From positions 372,001-436,000 of the forward strand of contig NZ_SLTI01000060.1 in NCBI RefSeq assembly GCF_004347735.1: a stretch of DNA of 64,000 bases. The letters are read 5' to 3'. The position numbers were made by a program, and so were the translations under genes. This stretch comes from Sulfuricurvum sp. IAE1. Lineage in GTDB: Bacteria > Campylobacterota > Campylobacteria > Campylobacterales > Sulfurimonadaceae. Positions 26,140 to 34,068 of the stretch are shown piece after piece. The notes beneath the pieces are model-generated. The model had not been told where the DNA came from. It did not search any database and worked only from the letters and a program-made list of their open reading frames with translations. Numbering within the stretch: position 1 is the stretch's first letter; every line of letters begins with the position of its first letter.

Positions 26140-26235
26140 AGTGGATCGGAAAATGCTTTTTCTCCGATGAGGGGCCGTTAGAGTTTTGTTTCGTCATCCC
26201 CATCAGTCGCCCCTCGAAACCGCTTCGCTTTACGC

Positions 26236-26241
26236 TACAAT
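26236..26241 (+). promoter_or_regulatory. -10 element of cmoA (probably leaderless)
   Basis: TACAAT six bases before the cmoA ATG at 26248, without a Shine-Dalgarno sequence between, so transcription probably starts at the start codon. Confidence 0.45.
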
Positions 26242-26247
26242 TTCAGT

Positions 26248-26964
26248 ATGAATACCGATACCCTTTTTAGCAAGCCGATCTCCAAGCAGTTTGAATTCGA
26301 TGCCGACGTCGCCGCCGTTTTCGACGATATGCTGGTCCGTTCCGTCCCGTTTTACAAAGAGTCCCAGGCGTTGACGCGCCGGTTTGCGGCCAACGCCCTC
26401 TCAGAGGGGGGGATAGTATACGATCTGGGGTGCTCGACGGCGTCGATGCTCCTCGAGATCGAACGCTCGCTGCCCAAAAACGGTACCGTTCGGCTGGTCG
26501 GGATCGACAACTCTGCGGCGATGATCGAGCATGCACGGAAAAAGACCGAAGCGTTCGGGTCGAGGATCGAACTCGTGGAAGGGGATATTTTGACGTACCC
26601 ATACGAAAAAGCGCGGGTGGTTATCAGCAATTACACCCTGCAGTTTATCCGCCCGATGCAACGCGAAGGGCTTTTGCGAACGATTGCCGATGCTCTCGAA
26701 GAAGGGGGAGTGTTCCTCTTTAGCGAAAAAGTCGTCAGCGATGATCCGCGGCTTAACAAGGAACTCATCGACTGCTATTACGATTTTAAAAAGACGCAGG
26801 GGTACAGCGAATATGAAATCATGCAAAAACGCGAAGCGCTCGAAAACGTCCTGATCCCTTACACGATGAACGAAAACGTATCGATGGCGAAAAACAGCGG
26901 GTTCAAAACGTGCGACGTCCTGTTCCGCTGGGCCAATTTCGCGACTTTTATCGCGATTCGCTAA
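26248..26964 (+). CDS. cmoA: carboxy-S-adenosyl-L-methionine synthase CmoA
   Basis: 238 residues. [22 protein letters not shown] is the family-specific N-terminus; the SAM-binding motif is [12 protein letters not shown], followed by [24 protein letters not shown] and FLFSEKV. Makes carboxy-SAM from SAM and prephenate for wobble-uridine carboxymethylation with CmoB, which is not in the window. The C-terminal [13 protein letters not shown] is the typical end of CmoA. Confidence 0.95.
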   Translation: MNTDTLFSKPISKQFEFDADVAAVFDDMLVRSVPFYKESQALTRRFAANALSEGGIVYDLGCSTASMLLEIERSLPKNGTVRLVGIDNSAAMIEHARKKTEAFGSRIELVEGDILTYPYEKARVVISNYTLQFIRPMQREGLLRTIADALEEGGVFLFSEKVVSDDPRLNKELIDCYYDFKKTQGYSEYEIMQKREALENVLIPYTMNENVSMAKNSGFKTCDVLFRWANFATFIAIR

Positions 26965-26973
26965 CCGCGGACG

Positions 26974-27180
26974 TTACTGGACGCTTCCGCGTATCGGGTT
27001 TCGGAACGCCTCTTTGACGTCGGAGTAGTCGACGATATTTTTATCGCACTCTTTGTGATAATAACCCTGTACGTCGTAGTATTCTTCACACTCGCTGTAG
27101 TAGCGCAGGCTCACACCCCGTTCGTTGAAGCATCCGCCCGCGACGAAGGGCAGCAAAAAAAGGAGCAGTTTTTTCTTCAT
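26974..27180 (-). CDS. small lipoprotein
   Basis: 68 residues. The signal peptide KKKLLLFLLPFVAGGC ends in a lipobox-like VAGGC, so the mature protein would be anchored by Cys17. The short mature part is rich in Tyr and has three further cysteines in YYSECEEYYDVQGYYHKECDK. Unknown function. Follows nth on the same strand with 14 bases between, probably in one transcript. The 3' end is convergent with cmoA, 9 bases away. Confidence 0.65.
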   Translation of the reverse strand: MKKKLLLFLLPFVAGGCFNERGVSLRYYSECEEYYDVQGYYHKECDKNIVDYSDVKEAFRNPIRGSVQ

Positions 27181-27194
27181 GAGGGCATTGTAGC

Positions 27195-27845
27195 TCATCT
27201 GGGTTTAAATCCCTCCGTACTTTTGCAGTAGGCTTTCAAAAAGCACTCGGTATCGCATTTTGGATTTTTGGCGGTGCAGATATAGCGGCCGAAGAGCACC
27301 AGCCCCTGATGGAGGCGGTGCAGATCGGTTTTGAACTTTTTGACCAGTGTCGCTTCGGTGGCGACGGCCGTGGCGTCGTCGCTGAGACCGAGCCGGTGGC
27401 TGACGCGGAATACATGTGTATCCACGGCCATCAGATTGGCTTCGGTGTATTCGATAAGGACGACATGGGCCGTTTTCTGGCCGACGCCGGCCAGGGTCGT
27501 CAGCTCTTTTTCATCCAGCGGGATCTCTCCGCCGTATACGTCGACGACCCGTTGAGCCATCTTGACCAGGTTGATCGCCTTGTTGTTGAAAAACGAACAG
27601 CTCTGGATCAGCCGTTTGACCTCTTCGATATCGGCGCGGGCGAGGTGTGCGGGGGTAGGATAGGCGTCGAACAGGGCGGGTGTGATGAGGTTGACCCGTT
27701 TGTCGGTGCACTGGGCCGAGAGGGCGACGGCGACGACGAGTTCATAGAGGTTCGTGTAGGAGAGTTCCGTGACCGCTTCGGGATAGCGTTCCAAAAGAGC
27801 CGATTTGATCGCTTCTATCTCTTTTTTTGTCGCTTTTTTCATCAT
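27195..27845 (-). CDS. nth: endonuclease III
   Basis: DNA glycosylase/AP lyase for oxidised pyrimidines. About 217 residues. The helix-hairpin-helix with catalytic lysine is LAGVGQKTAHVVL and the catalytic Asp is in AVDTHVFRVSHRLG. The C-terminal 4Fe-4S site is CTAKNPKCDTECFLKAYC, spacing 6-3-5 where E. coli has 6-2-5. Double ATG at 27845/27842; the first is used. Promoter TACAAT at 27872-27867 lies in the block shared with the gene at 2318-2974. nth next to the parvulin and fba genes is the C. jejuni order, here interrupted by two hybrid kinases. Confidence 0.95.
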   Translation of the reverse strand: MMKKATKKEIEAIKSALLERYPEAVTELSYTNLYELVVAVALSAQCTDKRVNLITPALFDAYPTPAHLARADIEEVKRLIQSCSFFNNKAINLVKMAQRVVDVYGGEIPLDEKELTTLAGVGQKTAHVVLIEYTEANLMAVDTHVFRVSHRLGLSDDATAVATEATLVKKFKTDLHRLHQGLVLFGRYICTAKNPKCDTECFLKAYCKSTEGFKPR

Positions 27846-27848
27846 CCG

Positions 27849-27877
27849 ATTCCGTTTTTGGGGCGTATTGTAGCATG
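27849..27877 (-). promoter_or_regulatory. nth promoter/leader block
   Basis: Contains GCTACAAT (-10 at 27872-27867 on the minus strand) and CCCCAAAAACGG directly before the start codon. 26 of 29 bases match 2983-3011. Confidence 0.6.
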
Positions 27878-27913
27878 ATCGAAAAAAAAACATGAACCAC
27901 GGTGTTTTTGTGT

Positions 27914-27919
27914 TACAAT
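27914..27919 (+). promoter_or_regulatory. -10 element of the hybrid kinase pair
   Basis: TACAAT with T-rich upstream sequence (TTTTTGTGT), about 53 bases before the TTG start of the first hybrid kinase. Confidence 0.5.
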
Positions 27920-27971
27920 AGCTGCTTTTCATGCAATCCGTACGCGGTGTATTCGGGAAAGGGAGCAAGTT

Positions 27972-29915
27972 TTGGGATTGACGGGCTGGTTTCAAAAACT
28001 AAGAGGCGCGGGTAAGGGTCGGTTCGCGCAAGAGAATGAACAGATCATCAACAAGTCGCTGTTTTACAAAATCCTCGACGCTGACCCTTCCGCTGTCCTT
28101 TTTTTCACGAAAGAGGGGGGATGGATCGGGGCGAACAAAACCTTTTTCAATCTGGTCCCTCTGCAAAACATCGAACAGCTCCGTTCGGGGTACGAAAGTA
28201 TTCGCGAACTTTTCGACCATGAAGACGAAGAAGTTTTTACCGAATACGACAAAAGCTGGCTCGATTACATCCGTACCCATTGCCCTTCGGGATACGGTGT
28301 CGGGATCACCGACCGTTCCGGAAAACTCCGTTCGTTCTCGGCGACTGCGACGCTGATGGAGGGAGAAGGGGTCGAACTCTATCTTCTGCGGCTTCAGGAC
28401 CGTACCGCGGAGACCGATCTCCAAGAAGAGGTAAGACGGACCGAACAGCTCAAAAGCAAGTTTCTCTCGAACATCGGGCATGAATTCCGCACCCCCATGA
28501 ACGGCATCTTGGGATTTGTCGAGCTCCTCTCCAAAACGTCGCCGACCGAGACGCAGGCCGAATACATCCGTTCGGTTCAGAGCTCGGCCCGCAACCTGAT
28601 GGCGAACATCGAAAACCTTCTGGATCTGGCCCAGATGCAAAACGGCCGTCTCAGCCTCAACGACAGCGAGTTCGAGGTTATCGCCGAGATGGAAGAACTC
28701 GGGAAAAACTGCGTTTCAACGGGGAGCGACAAGGGGATCAACGTATCGTTTTTCATCGATCCTAAGCTCCCGAGCCGCCTGATCGGCGATATCCGCAAAA
28801 TCCGGCAGGTGCTAAACAACCTCTATGCCAACGCCCTAAAATTCACCCCTTCGGGAGGACGGATTACGGTTGAGGTCAAGCTTCTCAAGCGCAACACTTC
28901 AGGAAGCTTTAACGTCGGTTTCAGCGTCAAAGATACCGGCAAAGGGATCAGCAAGTCCGAATTGGGCAACATCACCCGCCCTTTCGTTTCGGGGGATCAC
29001 GCGGATAATCGGCTGGGAGTGGGACTCAGCCTTTCACACGGTTTGATTTCCCTGATGGGTGGCGAACTTAAAATCGCCAGTGAGGAGGGGAAAGGATCGA
29101 CTTTCAGTTTCGCCCTGACGATGGAAGGCTCGTCCGATCACGCCTTGAACATGATCAATGCCCACAGCGTCAAAGTGGTACTGATCGACGAGAAACGGCT
29201 TGACGACGCCAACCACCTCACCAACTATCTTCGCAGTTTCGGCGTCAGCGTCACCAAAGTGCAGATGATCGACGAAACACTCTTCGACAACGCCGAAGTA
29301 GTTTACCTGATCGCGTCGCAGGAAAAAGGGGATTGGGTGATGAAGCTCGAGCGGCTGAACCGTACCTGTAAAACCGTCTTGCTGCTGGACGCAAACGAAC
29401 GTCTCCAGGCCAAAATGCTTCATGTGGTGGACAAGGCGTTGCACAAGCCGTTGCTTCCGCGCACGCTGTACTCCCATCTTTCGGAAATTCTGAATCTTCC
29501 GCGCCCTGCTGCCGCCGTCGCACCGACGCAACTTCAACGCGGGGTCAGTGCACTGGTCGTCGAGGACAACCTGATCAACCAGCGACTGATCAAATTGCTG
29601 CTTCGCGAATACGGTATCGGGGTGACCGCCGTGTCCAACGGTGACGAAGCGGTCGAAGTGTGCCGTAGCCACCGTTACGATATCGTATTCATGGATATCG
29701 ATATGCCGATCAAAGACGGGATTCTGGCGACTCAGGAGATCAAAGCCCAAGAGGGGCCCTTGCACCGTATGCCGATTATCGCCCTGACGGCGCTGGCGAT
29801 GGAAGGGGACCGGGAGTATATCCTCGAGCGGGGGCTGGACGATTACCTCTCCAAACCTCTCACGCGCGAAAAACTGGAGTACGTTCTCCGGAAATATCTG
29901 CACGATCCGTTGTAA
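27972..29915 (+). CDS. soluble hybrid histidine kinase with pseudoreceiver and receiver
   Basis: 647 residues, no membrane segment. Order: PAS-like sensor (about 30-145), HisKA with His170 in FLSNIGHEFRTPMNGILGF, HATPase (LNNLYANALKF, DTGKGIS, GVGLSLSHGL), a degenerate receiver (about 400-508: VKVVLIDEKRL...VVYLIAS...HKPLLP) lacking the phosphoacceptor, and a true receiver with Asp575 in IVFMDIDMPIKDG and Lys628. Start is TTG at 27972 with GGGAGC upstream. It is 39% or so similar in layout to the next gene, a tandem paralog (estimate by eye). No output domain; signalling must go through phosphotransfer or protein contacts. Confidence 0.88.
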   Translation: MGLTGWFQKLRGAGKGRFAQENEQIINKSLFYKILDADPSAVLFFTKEGGWIGANKTFFNLVPLQNIEQLRSGYESIRELFDHEDEEVFTEYDKSWLDYIRTHCPSGYGVGITDRSGKLRSFSATATLMEGEGVELYLLRLQDRTAETDLQEEVRRTEQLKSKFLSNIGHEFRTPMNGILGFVELLSKTSPTETQAEYIRSVQSSARNLMANIENLLDLAQMQNGRLSLNDSEFEVIAEMEELGKNCVSTGSDKGINVSFFIDPKLPSRLIGDIRKIRQVLNNLYANALKFTPSGGRITVEVKLLKRNTSGSFNVGFSVKDTGKGISKSELGNITRPFVSGDHADNRLGVGLSLSHGLISLMGGELKIASEEGKGSTFSFALTMEGSSDHALNMINAHSVKVVLIDEKRLDDANHLTNYLRSFGVSVTKVQMIDETLFDNAEVVYLIASQEKGDWVMKLERLNRTCKTVLLLDANERLQAKMLHVVDKALHKPLLPRTLYSHLSEILNLPRPAAAVAPTQLQRGVSALVVEDNLINQRLIKLLLREYGIGVTAVSNGDEAVEVCRSHRYDIVFMDIDMPIKDGILATQEIKAQEGPLHRMPIIALTALAMEGDREYILERGLDDYLSKPLTREKLEYVLRKYLHDPL

Positions 29916-29924
29916 GGAGCGAAC

Positions 29925-31841
29925 ATGCACTACATCGAGAGTTTTCTTCAAGCCTATCCGGAGACCATCGAGCTGTTAACTTCCTGCGCCAGACTCCACA
30001 CCGATCCGATGGTGTATGCCGATATGTCCGGCGGAGTTGTAGGATGCAACGCTCAACTGCTCGATTTGCTGGGGGGAGAGGATGTCGCTTCGCTCCCCTC
30101 TTTGTTGGCATGGTTTGAACCCTTCGGGGTCGAAATATCGTTTTTACTGTCGCAACCGGGGCGATATCGGGGAAAAATGAGGGCCGGAGGGGCGGAATAC
30201 AGCGTGGCGGTCAAATCCGAGGTGATCATGATCGGCCGCACTCCGATCATCGGGGTCGTATTTCAAGACACCACGGTTCTCGAGCGGGCGAAAGCCGCGG
30301 AACGTTATTTCGAGCATTTCAAAAAGAAATTTCTTACCAATATCTCCCATGAATTCCGCACTCCCATGAATGCTATTATCGGTTTTACCGATCTGCTCAA
30401 AAACAGCCCTCTGGGATCGTGGCAGCAGGAATACGTCGATATGACGAGCCGAAGTGCGCTTTCGATGATGCGCAATATCGAAAATCTCCTCGAACTGATG
30501 CAGGTGGAGAGCGGAAGCGTTTACATGAACCTTTCGCCGTTCAATCCCCTGGAGGTCTATGAGAACTTTTCGATGCAGTTCGAAGACCTCGCATCGGCCA
30601 AAGACATACACCTGATGTTTCTGATCGATCCCCACCTTCCCAAAAAGATGGTGGGAGACCAGGACAAAATTCTGACCGTCATGCGTAACCTGATTCAAAA
30701 CGGGATCAAGTTTACCGAAGAGGGGGGACAGGTCCTCGTTGAAATCCTGATCGTACAGGAAGAAGCCGGCCGCATTGAGGTCGAATACGCGGTCAGCGAT
30801 ACGGGGATCGGGATCGAACCCGAAAAAATCAAAACCCTGCTGCGCCCGTTCGCGTCGGCGTGGGAGAACCAGCGGCGCGGAAAAGACGGCATGGGGATCG
30901 GGCTGAGTCTCAGCCACAAATACGTCGATATGATGGATTCGCATCTGATGCTCGCTTCCGAGCCGGGAAAAGGGTCGCGTTTTTCGTTTCGTATCGTCCA
31001 CGAGATCACCGAAGCGGGGACGTTTGATTTTGTCGAGGGGACGCGCTCTCTCATTTACACGCACGACCGTCATTTTTCAACCCAGGGAGCGCTGCTCTAC
31101 AAATATCTTGAGCTTTTCAAGGTGCGGGTCAAAGGGATACACGATCTGGTGAACACGGCGTTGCACGAAAGCGACGTTCTGTTCCTGGACGTTCCCCACC
31201 TCTCTCCCTCGCAGGTGAACGCGATCAAATCAACCTATCCGAACCTTCAGGTCGTCCCGATCATGAAGTTCGAATACGGCGAAGAGGCCGATGCGATCGT
31301 CGAATCGGTAGAATCGATCGTGACGCTTCCCATTTTGCCCGGTGCACTGCATAAAACGCTCGCGGTCGTGTGGAACAAAATGCCCAAAGAATACATCTCC
31401 CGCAGCCCTGAAGTGCAGAGCATTCCGCGTCAGGAAGAGATCAAGATCCTGATCGCCGAGGATAACCTGATCAACCTGAAACTGCTCGAAACGATTCTGC
31501 GGCAGGAGCGCTTCCAGGTGGTGGCGGTCGACAACGGCCAAAAAGCGGTCGACGCTTATCTCAAAGAGCCGTTCGATCTCGTCGTGATGGACATCGACAT
31601 GCCGGTCATGGACGGTCTGACGGCGACGAGGCTGATCAAAGAGATCGACAAACGCGACCAGCGGGGATTCGTCCCTGTCATCGCCCTTACCGCGCATGCC
31701 CTCATCGGAGACCGTGAACGGATCGTGGCGGCGGGACTCGATGCGCACCTTGCCAAACCGATCGACAAACATTTCCTTCTCCAGACGATAGAACGCTATC
31801 TCAAAACGGCCCAATCGCAACGGCTGGAGAACGCCGTTTAA
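29925..31841 (+). CDS. soluble hybrid histidine kinase with pseudoreceiver and receiver, tandem paralog
   Basis: 638 residues, built like the preceding protein: PAS-like domain (about 20-118), HisKA with His142 in FLTNISHEFRTPMNAIIGF, HATPase (MRNLIQNGIKF, DTGIGIE, GMGIGLSLSHKY), a degenerate receiver-like region (about 372-485) and a canonical receiver with Asp556 in LVVMDIDMPVMDG. AAGGAG at 29913-29918 overlaps the end of the first kinase gene, so the two are co-transcribed and probably co-translated. No recognisable input ligand; cytoplasmic. The pair may form heterodimers or a branched relay. Confidence 0.88.
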   Translation: MHYIESFLQAYPETIELLTSCARLHTDPMVYADMSGGVVGCNAQLLDLLGGEDVASLPSLLAWFEPFGVEISFLLSQPGRYRGKMRAGGAEYSVAVKSEVIMIGRTPIIGVVFQDTTVLERAKAAERYFEHFKKKFLTNISHEFRTPMNAIIGFTDLLKNSPLGSWQQEYVDMTSRSALSMMRNIENLLELMQVESGSVYMNLSPFNPLEVYENFSMQFEDLASAKDIHLMFLIDPHLPKKMVGDQDKILTVMRNLIQNGIKFTEEGGQVLVEILIVQEEAGRIEVEYAVSDTGIGIEPEKIKTLLRPFASAWENQRRGKDGMGIGLSLSHKYVDMMDSHLMLASEPGKGSRFSFRIVHEITEAGTFDFVEGTRSLIYTHDRHFSTQGALLYKYLELFKVRVKGIHDLVNTALHESDVLFLDVPHLSPSQVNAIKSTYPNLQVVPIMKFEYGEEADAIVESVESIVTLPILPGALHKTLAVVWNKMPKEYISRSPEVQSIPRQEEIKILIAEDNLINLKLLETILRQERFQVVAVDNGQKAVDAYLKEPFDLVVMDIDMPVMDGLTATRLIKEIDKRDQRGFVPVIALTAHALIGDRERIVAAGLDAHLAKPIDKHFLLQTIERYLKTAQSQRLENAV

Positions 31842-31879
31842 TTTCGGTTATTTTTTGCGTACTATACTCTCAAATGTAT

Positions 31880-31885
31880 TATAAT
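31880..31885 (+). promoter_or_regulatory. -10 element of the parvulin gene
   Basis: TATAAT about 45 bases before the ATG at 31931, preceded by AT-rich sequence; AAGGAAAG at 31921-31928 is the ribosome binding site. Confidence 0.55.
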
Positions 31886-31930
31886 GCCGAAATCAAAATC
31901 CCTGTGCAGACAGGGAATACAAGGAAAGCA

Positions 31931-32773
31931 ATGAAGCGTTTTTATACCGCTTGGGTTTTGGGTTTGTTGTTGGGTGCCCCGATGGCGTCCGCGGGTGTTC
32001 TGGCAACGGTCAACGGTGACGAAATCACCTCCGAGGAAGTCAACAAGGTATTGATGGAAGGGACACAGGGACGGTTCGACTCACTCCCCGCAGACAAACA
32101 AAACGAATTGCGCCAGCGGATCATCGAAGGGATGATCGCACAGGAACTGGTCTACGACGATGCCAAACGCACCGGCGTCCTCGAATCCAAAGAGTACAAG
32201 CAGGAGCTCGAAGCGCTGGTCAGCCGTCTCAAAGTGCAGCTGGCTGCGAAGATCTGGGAAAAAGAGCAGTTCGATTCGATCAACATCGACGCGAAAGAGG
32301 TAAAAGCCTATTACGATGCGAATGCCGACGAGTTCGTCGACAAAGAAAAAATCCGCGCCCGCCATATCCTGGTGAAAACGAAAGCCGAAGCCGAAGCGGT
32401 GATCAAAAGCATGAAAGGGCTCAGCGGCGAAAAACTGCGTAACGAGTTCATCGCCCAGGCCAAGTCGAAATCGACGGGCCCCAGCGCCGCAAAGGGCGGA
32501 GATCTCGGATATTTCCCGCGCGGGCAGATGGTTCCTTCGTTCAATGACGCGGCGTTCGCGATGAAAGAGGGGACGATGTCGGCGAGTCCGGTCCAAAGCC
32601 AGTTCGGATATCACGTCATCTACATCGAAGACAAAAAAGCGGCGAAAAAACTCGGCTTTGACGAAGTGAAAAACTTTATCGAGCAGCGGCTCAAAATGGA
32701 CAAATTCAAAGCACACATGGAGAAAAAAATGAACTCCCTGCGTGAAAAAGCCAAAATCACCTACACCAAATAA
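31931..32773 (+). CDS. periplasmic parvulin-type prolyl isomerase (PEB4/SurA-like)
   Basis: 280 residues with a signal peptide cleaved near PMASA-GV. SurA-like N-terminal helical chaperone domain (VNGDEITSEEVNKVL..., IIEGMIAQELVYDDAKR), one PpiC/rotamase domain (KIRARHILVKTKAEAEAVI, GGDLGYFPRGQMVPSFNDAAF, QSQFGYHVIYIED) and a C-terminal helix. Homologous in layout to C. jejuni PEB4 (Cj0596), an outer-membrane protein chaperone that also lies between nth and fba. Here fba is convergent rather than collinear. Confidence 0.92.
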   Translation: MKRFYTAWVLGLLLGAPMASAGVLATVNGDEITSEEVNKVLMEGTQGRFDSLPADKQNELRQRIIEGMIAQELVYDDAKRTGVLESKEYKQELEALVSRLKVQLAAKIWEKEQFDSINIDAKEVKAYYDANADEFVDKEKIRARHILVKTKAEAEAVIKSMKGLSGEKLRNEFIAQAKSKSTGPSAAKGGDLGYFPRGQMVPSFNDAAFAMKEGTMSASPVQSQFGYHVIYIEDKKAAKKLGFDEVKNFIEQRLKMDKFKAHMEKKMNSLREKAKITYTK

Positions 32774-32896
32774 ATCTTCTTTTCTTCTCTTCCCCCTCAG
32801 GGAAGAATTCCATTATCAACAATACCGGTGTCCATTATTATTAGGAAGTGTCAGAAAGTAGACTTCCCCCTCCTAAGAAGGGGAAAACGGAGAATT

Positions 32897-33979
32897 TTAG
32901 TTTCGGTCGATCGCGTTGAGGTCGCTGAACGCCTGTTTGACACGTTCGACGAGGGTTTTCTGCCCGTCGCGGAGCCATTTGCGCGGGTCGTAGTATTTTT
33001 TATTCGGTTTGTCTTCACCCTCAGGGTTTCCGATTTGCCCCTGCAGGTAATCTTTGTACTTTTCGTAGTAATTTTTGACCCCTTCCCAGGTCGCCCACTG
33101 GGTGTCGGTATCGATGTTCATTTTGATGACCCCGTAGCTGATCGCTTCACGGATCTCTTCGAGCGTTGAACCTGAGCCGCCGTGGAAGACGAAATCGACC
33201 GGTTTGTCCGATGCCGTGCCGAATTTTTCCTTGATGTATTTTTGCGAGTTGTCGAGGATAATCGGAGTGAGGACGACGTTGCCCGGTTTGTAGACGCCGT
33301 GGACGTTTCCGAACGATGCGGCAACGGTAAAGCGTTTGCTCACCGCACTCAGTTTTTCGTACGCGTACGCGACGTCTTCGGGCTGGGTGTAGAGAAGGGC
33401 GTTGTCGATGTTCGTGTTGTCGACGCCGTCTTCTTCGCCGCCGGTAACACCCAGTTCGATTTCGAGGGTCATACCGATTTTATCCATCCGCTTGAGGTAT
33501 TCGACACACGTTGCAACGTTCTCTTCGAGACTTTCTTCGGAAAGATCGAGCATGTGGGAGCTGAAAAGCGGTTTGCCGTACTGGGCAAAATGTTTTTCGC
33601 CCGCGTCGAGCAGGGCATCGATCCACGGGAGCAGTTCGCGTGCCGCGTGGTCGGTATGCAAAATGACCGGGATACCGTATGCTTCGGCCATCATGTGCAC
33701 GTGCATCGCACCGCTGATCGCTCCTGCGATCGCCGCTTTTTCGTTCTCGTTGCTTAAGCCCTTGCCCGCGTAATAGCTCGCTCCTCCGTTGGAAAACTGG
33801 ACGATGACGGGAGAGTTGACCAGTTTGGCCGCTTCGAGGACGCCGTTGATCGAATCGGTACCGACGACGTTGACCGCCGGGAGGGCGAACCCTTCTTCTT
33901 TGGCGATTTCAAAGAGCTTTTGGACATCGTCGCCGAACACGACGCCCGGCTTGATCACTTCTAAAATACGTTTGGACAT
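32897..33979 (-). CDS. fba: fructose-bisphosphate aldolase, class II
   Basis: 360 residues, zinc-dependent class IIA type. ALPAVNVVGTDSINGVLEAA, SPVIVQFSNGGASYYAGKG, VILHTDHAARELLPWIDALL (metal His and catalytic Asp), EIELGVTGGEEDG, VHGVYKPGNV and FHGGSGSTLEEI. Glycolysis, gluconeogenesis and, in sulfur-oxidising autotrophs, carbon storage. Promoter TATAAT at 34014-34009 (minus). The 32774-32896 interval between the convergent genes holds small inverted repeats (CTTCCCCCTCAGGGAAG; CCCCTCCTAAGAAGGGG) that may terminate from either side. Confidence 0.96.
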   Translation of the reverse strand: MSKRILEVIKPGVVFGDDVQKLFEIAKEEGFALPAVNVVGTDSINGVLEAAKLVNSPVIVQFSNGGASYYAGKGLSNENEKAAIAGAISGAMHVHMMAEAYGIPVILHTDHAARELLPWIDALLDAGEKHFAQYGKPLFSSHMLDLSEESLEENVATCVEYLKRMDKIGMTLEIELGVTGGEEDGVDNTNIDNALLYTQPEDVAYAYEKLSAVSKRFTVAASFGNVHGVYKPGNVVLTPIILDNSQKYIKEKFGTASDKPVDFVFHGGSGSTLEEIREAISYGVIKMNIDTDTQWATWEGVKNYYEKYKDYLQGQIGNPEGEDKPNKKYYDPRKWLRDGQKTLVERVKQAFSDLNAIDRN

Positions 33980-34008
33980 GCCTTGACCTCACAGTTAAAA
34001 TAGTCGAT

Positions 34009-34014
34009 ATTATA
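34009..34014 (-). promoter_or_regulatory. -10 element of fba
   Basis: TATAAT on the minus strand about 30 bases before the fba ATG; GAGGTC serves as ribosome binding site. Confidence 0.55.
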
Positions 34015-34032
34015 GCCTCAGAGCAATAATGA

Positions 34033-34038
34033 TACAAT
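34033..34038 (+). promoter_or_regulatory. -10 element of the M23 peptidase gene
   Basis: TACAAT about 30 bases before the GTG start at 34069, divergent from fba, with AGGAG at 34053-34057. Confidence 0.5.
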
Positions 34039-34068
34039 TAATCAAAAGAGCAAAGGAGCGGTAGAGGC

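Noticed and set aside
32774-32896. CRISPR-like or mobile-element remnants among small inverted repeats
   Set aside because: The repeats are short, unrelated to each other and placed between convergent genes, which fits terminators.
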